Shown: one piece after another, positions 61,633 to 64,000 of the stretch
How the letters are laid out: each line of letters starts with the position of its first letter
Numbering within the stretch: position 1 is the first letter of the stretch
Source: Phycisphaeraceae bacterium
GTDB lineage: Bacteria > Planctomycetota > Phycisphaerae > Phycisphaerales > UBA1924
Assembly: GCA_019636555.1 (NCBI GenBank)
Contig: JAHBXH010000001.1
Location: 248,001-312,000, forward strand
DNA: 64,000 bases
Direction of reading: 5' to 3'
The notes under the pieces: generated by a model
Seen by the model: only the letters and a program-made list of their open reading frames with translations
The model's database searches: none
Told to the model about the DNA's origin: nothing
Made by a program: the position numbers and the translations under genes

Positions 61633-63702
61633 ATGCAAACTCCCCTCAATCGTTTTCACCTCTCCGAATTTCTGCGCGAGCGGCTCGACATCCGCATCGG
61701 CGGGTTGCCCTTGATCAACGGGCATCAATCGCCGCTCGATTACCTCGCGCACGCGTTCTTCCAGGGGCGAGCCGGGTTCGGGCGCTTCGCGACGGAAAGT
61801 GCACCGGTCGATTGCGTTGTCTGGGCCGCGCGAGGCAGCGGCAAGACATTCCTCGGCGCAGTCGCCACGGCGCTCGATCTGATTTTCAAGCCAGGGATCA
61901 GCATCCGCATACTCGGAGGCAGCCTCGATCAATCGCGCCACATGCACGCGCACCTGCGCACGCTTTTCGAGGGCGATGCGCTCGCCGATCTCGTCGAGGG
62001 ACGCATTGGCGAGACGCGGCTCGCGCTCAAGAACGGTTCGGCCGTCGAACTTCTGGCGCAATCGCACACAGCCGTTCGCGGCACCCGCGTGCAGGTGCTG
62101 CGCTGCGACGAGGTGGAGCTCTTTAAAGAGGATGTGTTCGCTGCCGCGATGCTCACGACAAGATCGAAGAGGATCGAGATCCCGGGCGTGGGCGAAACGG
62201 AGATCGCGGGGAGCATCGAGTGCTTGAGCACGATGCACGTGCCGTTCGGGCTGATGAGCCGGCTGGTGAAGGACCGTGGGCGGACGCTGTTCAAGTGGGG
62301 CGTGGTGGATGTGCTGGAAGAGTGCAAGCGCGCGTGCGAAGGGTGCGTGCTGTGGGAGGAGTGTGGGGGGAGGGCGAAGAGGGAAGGGGCAGAGGGGCAA
62401 AGGGGCGGAGGGGCAAAGGGAAGAAAGGTGTCGAGGTGTCAAGGTGCCGAGGTGACGAGGGGGAAGGCAGAAGTGGCAGAGGGACAAAGGGGCGGAGTGG
62501 CAGAGGGAAAAGGCAAGAAAGAGAGAGGCATTCGGCACTCGGCATTGGGCATTCGAAAAGACAGAACGGAAAGCAAAGGCAGAAAGAAAACGACGGGCGG
62601 AGAAGAAACCAAATCGCGAGCGAGGCGCGGCGGCGCACGCAGCAAACCTACGAGCGGAATTGCGCCCCGCAGGCGGGCGGGCGTGCGCGGCAGACGCAGC
62701 GGTGCACGCAGCAATCGCACGAGCGGAAATGCGCCCCGCAAGCGGGCGGGCGAGCGCGGCACGGATACTGGTGCGCGCGGCACGCGGATTCGCGCGGGCT
62801 CTTCGGCGCGTTCGTCTACTACTACAACTTCTTTGTCATCTTCAAATCCGCAATCCGACGTCCGCAATCCCACATCTTCCCGTCCGCTATCCGCACTCCA
62901 AAATCCACCCTCTCCCCCCGGTCATTTCCGCGTTGATGATGCGATCCGAATGAAGGGGCGGGTGAGCTTCGCGGTGTGGCGCACGGAGATGCTCTGCCTC
63001 GAACCATCGCGTGCCGACTCGGTCTTCCCCGAATTCGATGCGAAGAAGCATGTGTTCGCGGCGTGGGAACGCGAAACAGCGTTCCGCGCCGGCGATCCAC
63101 TGGCCTCGCCCGATCCGCTCCGCACGATCCTGCTCGCGCGGGGAGAGCCGGCGCGGGTGAAGCGCGCCGGAGTCGAAACGTTTCTCTGCGGCATCGACTT
63201 CGGCTTTCGTGCGCCGACGGTCATCCTGTGGGCGGCGCTCGAGAACGATGTGCTGCGCATTCTCGACGAGCGCCACGTGACGGGCGAAACAACCAAGCAG
63301 CACGTCGAGGCGATCTTGAAAGGCAACGGGAAATTCTGGCGCGTGCCGGAATGGATCGGCGCCGACCCGGCCGGAAAACAGCGCCAATCGCAGACGGGCA
63401 AAAGCGATGTGCAGGTGCTCGAGGCGGCGGGGCTGAACGTGCGGACGCGCGCGAGCGAGATTCACGATGGGTTGCAGTTGATCCGGGCGCGGCTCGCGCC
63501 GGCGGAAGGGCCGGTGCGGCTGATGGTGCACGAGCGCTGCCGCGGACTGGTGGAGGCGTTTGTCACGTACCACTACCGGCGCGACGACCCGGAAGACCTG
63601 AGGCCGGTGAAGGACGGGAGCGATCACGCGATCGATGCGCTGCGGTATCTCGTGATGAATCTGGATGGGGGGTGGGAGGTGAGGGTGAGGAAGTATGCGT
63701 GA
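61633..63702 (+). CDS. Large terminase-like packaging ATPase/nuclease with repeat insertion
   Basis: 689 residues. ATPase: Walker A AARGSGKT at 65-72, Walker B CDEVELF (D159, E160), coupling motif STMH near 198. A Cys cluster (CEGCVLWEEC) closes the domain. RNase H-like nuclease: D522 in GIDFGF and the terminal DHAIDALRYL (D664, D668). Between them, residues about 250-429 are Lys/Arg/Gly/Ser-rich and encoded by several families of repeat DNA; without this insert the protein would be ~510 residues, a normal terminase size. The frame is intact. It would translocate and cut DNA into a capsid; no capsid genes are in view, only a possible next gene at the right edge. Confidence 0.85.
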   Translation: MQTPLNRFHLSEFLRERLDIRIGGLPLINGHQSPLDYLAHAFFQGRAGFGRFATESAPVDCVVWAARGSGKTFLGAVATALDLIFKPGISIRILGGSLDQSRHMHAHLRTLFEGDALADLVEGRIGETRLALKNGSAVELLAQSHTAVRGTRVQVLRCDEVELFKEDVFAAAMLTTRSKRIEIPGVGETEIAGSIECLSTMHVPFGLMSRLVKDRGRTLFKWGVVDVLEECKRACEGCVLWEECGGRAKREGAEGQRGGGAKGRKVSRCQGAEVTRGKAEVAEGQRGGVAEGKGKKERGIRHSALGIRKDRTESKGRKKTTGGEETKSRARRGGARSKPTSGIAPRRRAGVRGRRSGARSNRTSGNAPRKRAGERGTDTGARGTRIRAGSSARSSTTTTSLSSSNPQSDVRNPTSSRPLSALQNPPSPPGHFRVDDAIRMKGRVSFAVWRTEMLCLEPSRADSVFPEFDAKKHVFAAWERETAFRAGDPLASPDPLRTILLARGEPARVKRAGVETFLCGIDFGFRAPTVILWAALENDVLRILDERHVTGETTKQHVEAILKGNGKFWRVPEWIGADPAGKQRQSQTGKSDVQVLEAAGLNVRTRASEIHDGLQLIRARLAPAEGPVRLMVHERCRGLVEAFVTYHYRRDDPEDLRPVKDGSDHAIDALRYLVMNLDGGWEVRVRKYA
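62376..62920. repeat. Composite repeat insertion inside terminase gene
   Basis: In order: purine-rich GGGGCAAAGG-type repeats, GAGGTGTC octamers (62426-62460), more GGGCAAAGG-type sequence, four heptamers (62527-62554), Lys/Arg-coding DNA, a 69-bp tandem repeat (2.3 copies from about 62633) and a pyrimidine-rich AATCCGCAATCC-like stretch. The whole length is open in the terminase frame. Confidence 0.8.
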
Positions 63703-63977
63703 AGCGTTCACGGCGGAGGAGATTCACCGCAGAGGAACAGAGGCGCAGAGAGAAGAGGGGGGGAACGAATCTGGAGAGAACGCGGAGTTGCGGAGTCGGC
63801 GGAGTTGCGCGGAGAAGAAGGAAGAGAGAAGAGGCGGGAAAGAGAGAAGTAGCAGAGTGGCAGAGGAAAGGAAAGAGCAAAGGCACTGGGCACTAAGAGG
63901 AAGGAAGAGGTGTCAAGGTGTCGTGGGGAAGAAGAAGCAAGCAAAGCCAAGACGAAGTCAACGTTGGGAACAGAACT
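63703..63977. repeat. Intergenic repeat DNA: CACCGCAGAGG-type, GAGGTGTC and heptamers
   Basis: Purine-rich. It starts with a TTCACCGCAGAGG-type repeat (63706-63760), a CGCGGAGTTGCGGAGTCGGCGGAGTTG stretch (split units, 63780-63822), two heptamers (63882-63895) and GAGGTGTC octamers (63905-63922). No coding frame is credible here. Confidence 0.7.
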
Positions 63978-64000
63978 ATGAAACTCGATGAATTACGCGA
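63978..64000 (+). CDS. Start of next gene (MKLDELR...), cut by window edge
   Basis: An ATG at 63978 opens MKLDELR with GGGA about 10 bases before it. By position after a large terminase, a portal-type protein is possible, but seven codons give no evidence for it. Confidence 0.35.

Noticed and set aside
1..64000. tRNA or rRNA genes
   Set aside because: No cloverleaf-like T-loop (GGTTCRA) context or rRNA-like segment was recognised by eye; a covariance search was not possible.

Overview
The window looks like a chromosomal segment of a planctomycete, most likely class Phycisphaerae. The main reason is eleven predicted secreted proteins that end in the same paired EF-hand-like tail (roughly C-x-x-D-L-N-x-D-G-x-V-D-D-x-D-F ... 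Y-x-x-L-x-C-P at the very C-terminus), the type NCBI annotation calls GC-type dockerin. The DNA is GC-rich. I recognised no rRNA, tRNA or CRISPR array.

1-20 kb is mostly housekeeping. It holds the 3' part of clpB, a 5'-truncated serine-hydrolase remnant, an array of secreted dockerin-tailed proteins with a Tat-exported metallophosphoesterase, a cytochrome c nitrite reductase pair (nrfHA), a YqjD/YqjE-like membrane stress operon, an aminotransferase class IV gene, small membrane proteins, a free-standing acidic-protein gene with its own promoter and terminator, a ClC chloride/proton antiporter, two MNT nucleotidyltransferases, one HepT toxin and purB. 20-30 kb is envelope and polysaccharide work: an isoprenylcysteine methyltransferase-like protein, an LpxL-type acyltransferase, an O-antigen ligase-like protein, a methyltransferase, two glycosyltransferases and an ECF sigma operon.

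30-57.5 kb is a nearly continuous array of very large secreted dockerin-tailed proteins: a metzincin protease, a 2,076-residue repeat adhesin-like protein, a family with three, four or five ~200-residue modules, and two small paralogue groups. A defence-type island interrupts it at 49.0-53.9 kb: an OLD-like ATPase with a separate DUF4276/Toprim-like protein, converging on a type IIG/IIL restriction-methylation enzyme.

57.6-64 kb is a phage- or GTA-like packaging module. A LexA/CI-type self-cleaving repressor is read divergently from a rightward operon of an HTH protein, a P-loop ATPase, a GNAT acetyltransferase, a large terminase and the start of a further gene. A 9-bp dyad sits at the operon start. 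Domesticated or decaying status is suggested by repeat DNA that has entered several of these genes in frame.

Across the window there are several dispersed repeat families: heptamer GGCAYTN arrays next to stop codons, GAGGTGTC-type octamers, palindromic elements found both between and inside genes, and a degenerate TTCACCGCAGAGG-type repeat. They sit at gene ends, at a truncation junction and inside the terminase, and are the most unusual part of the window.
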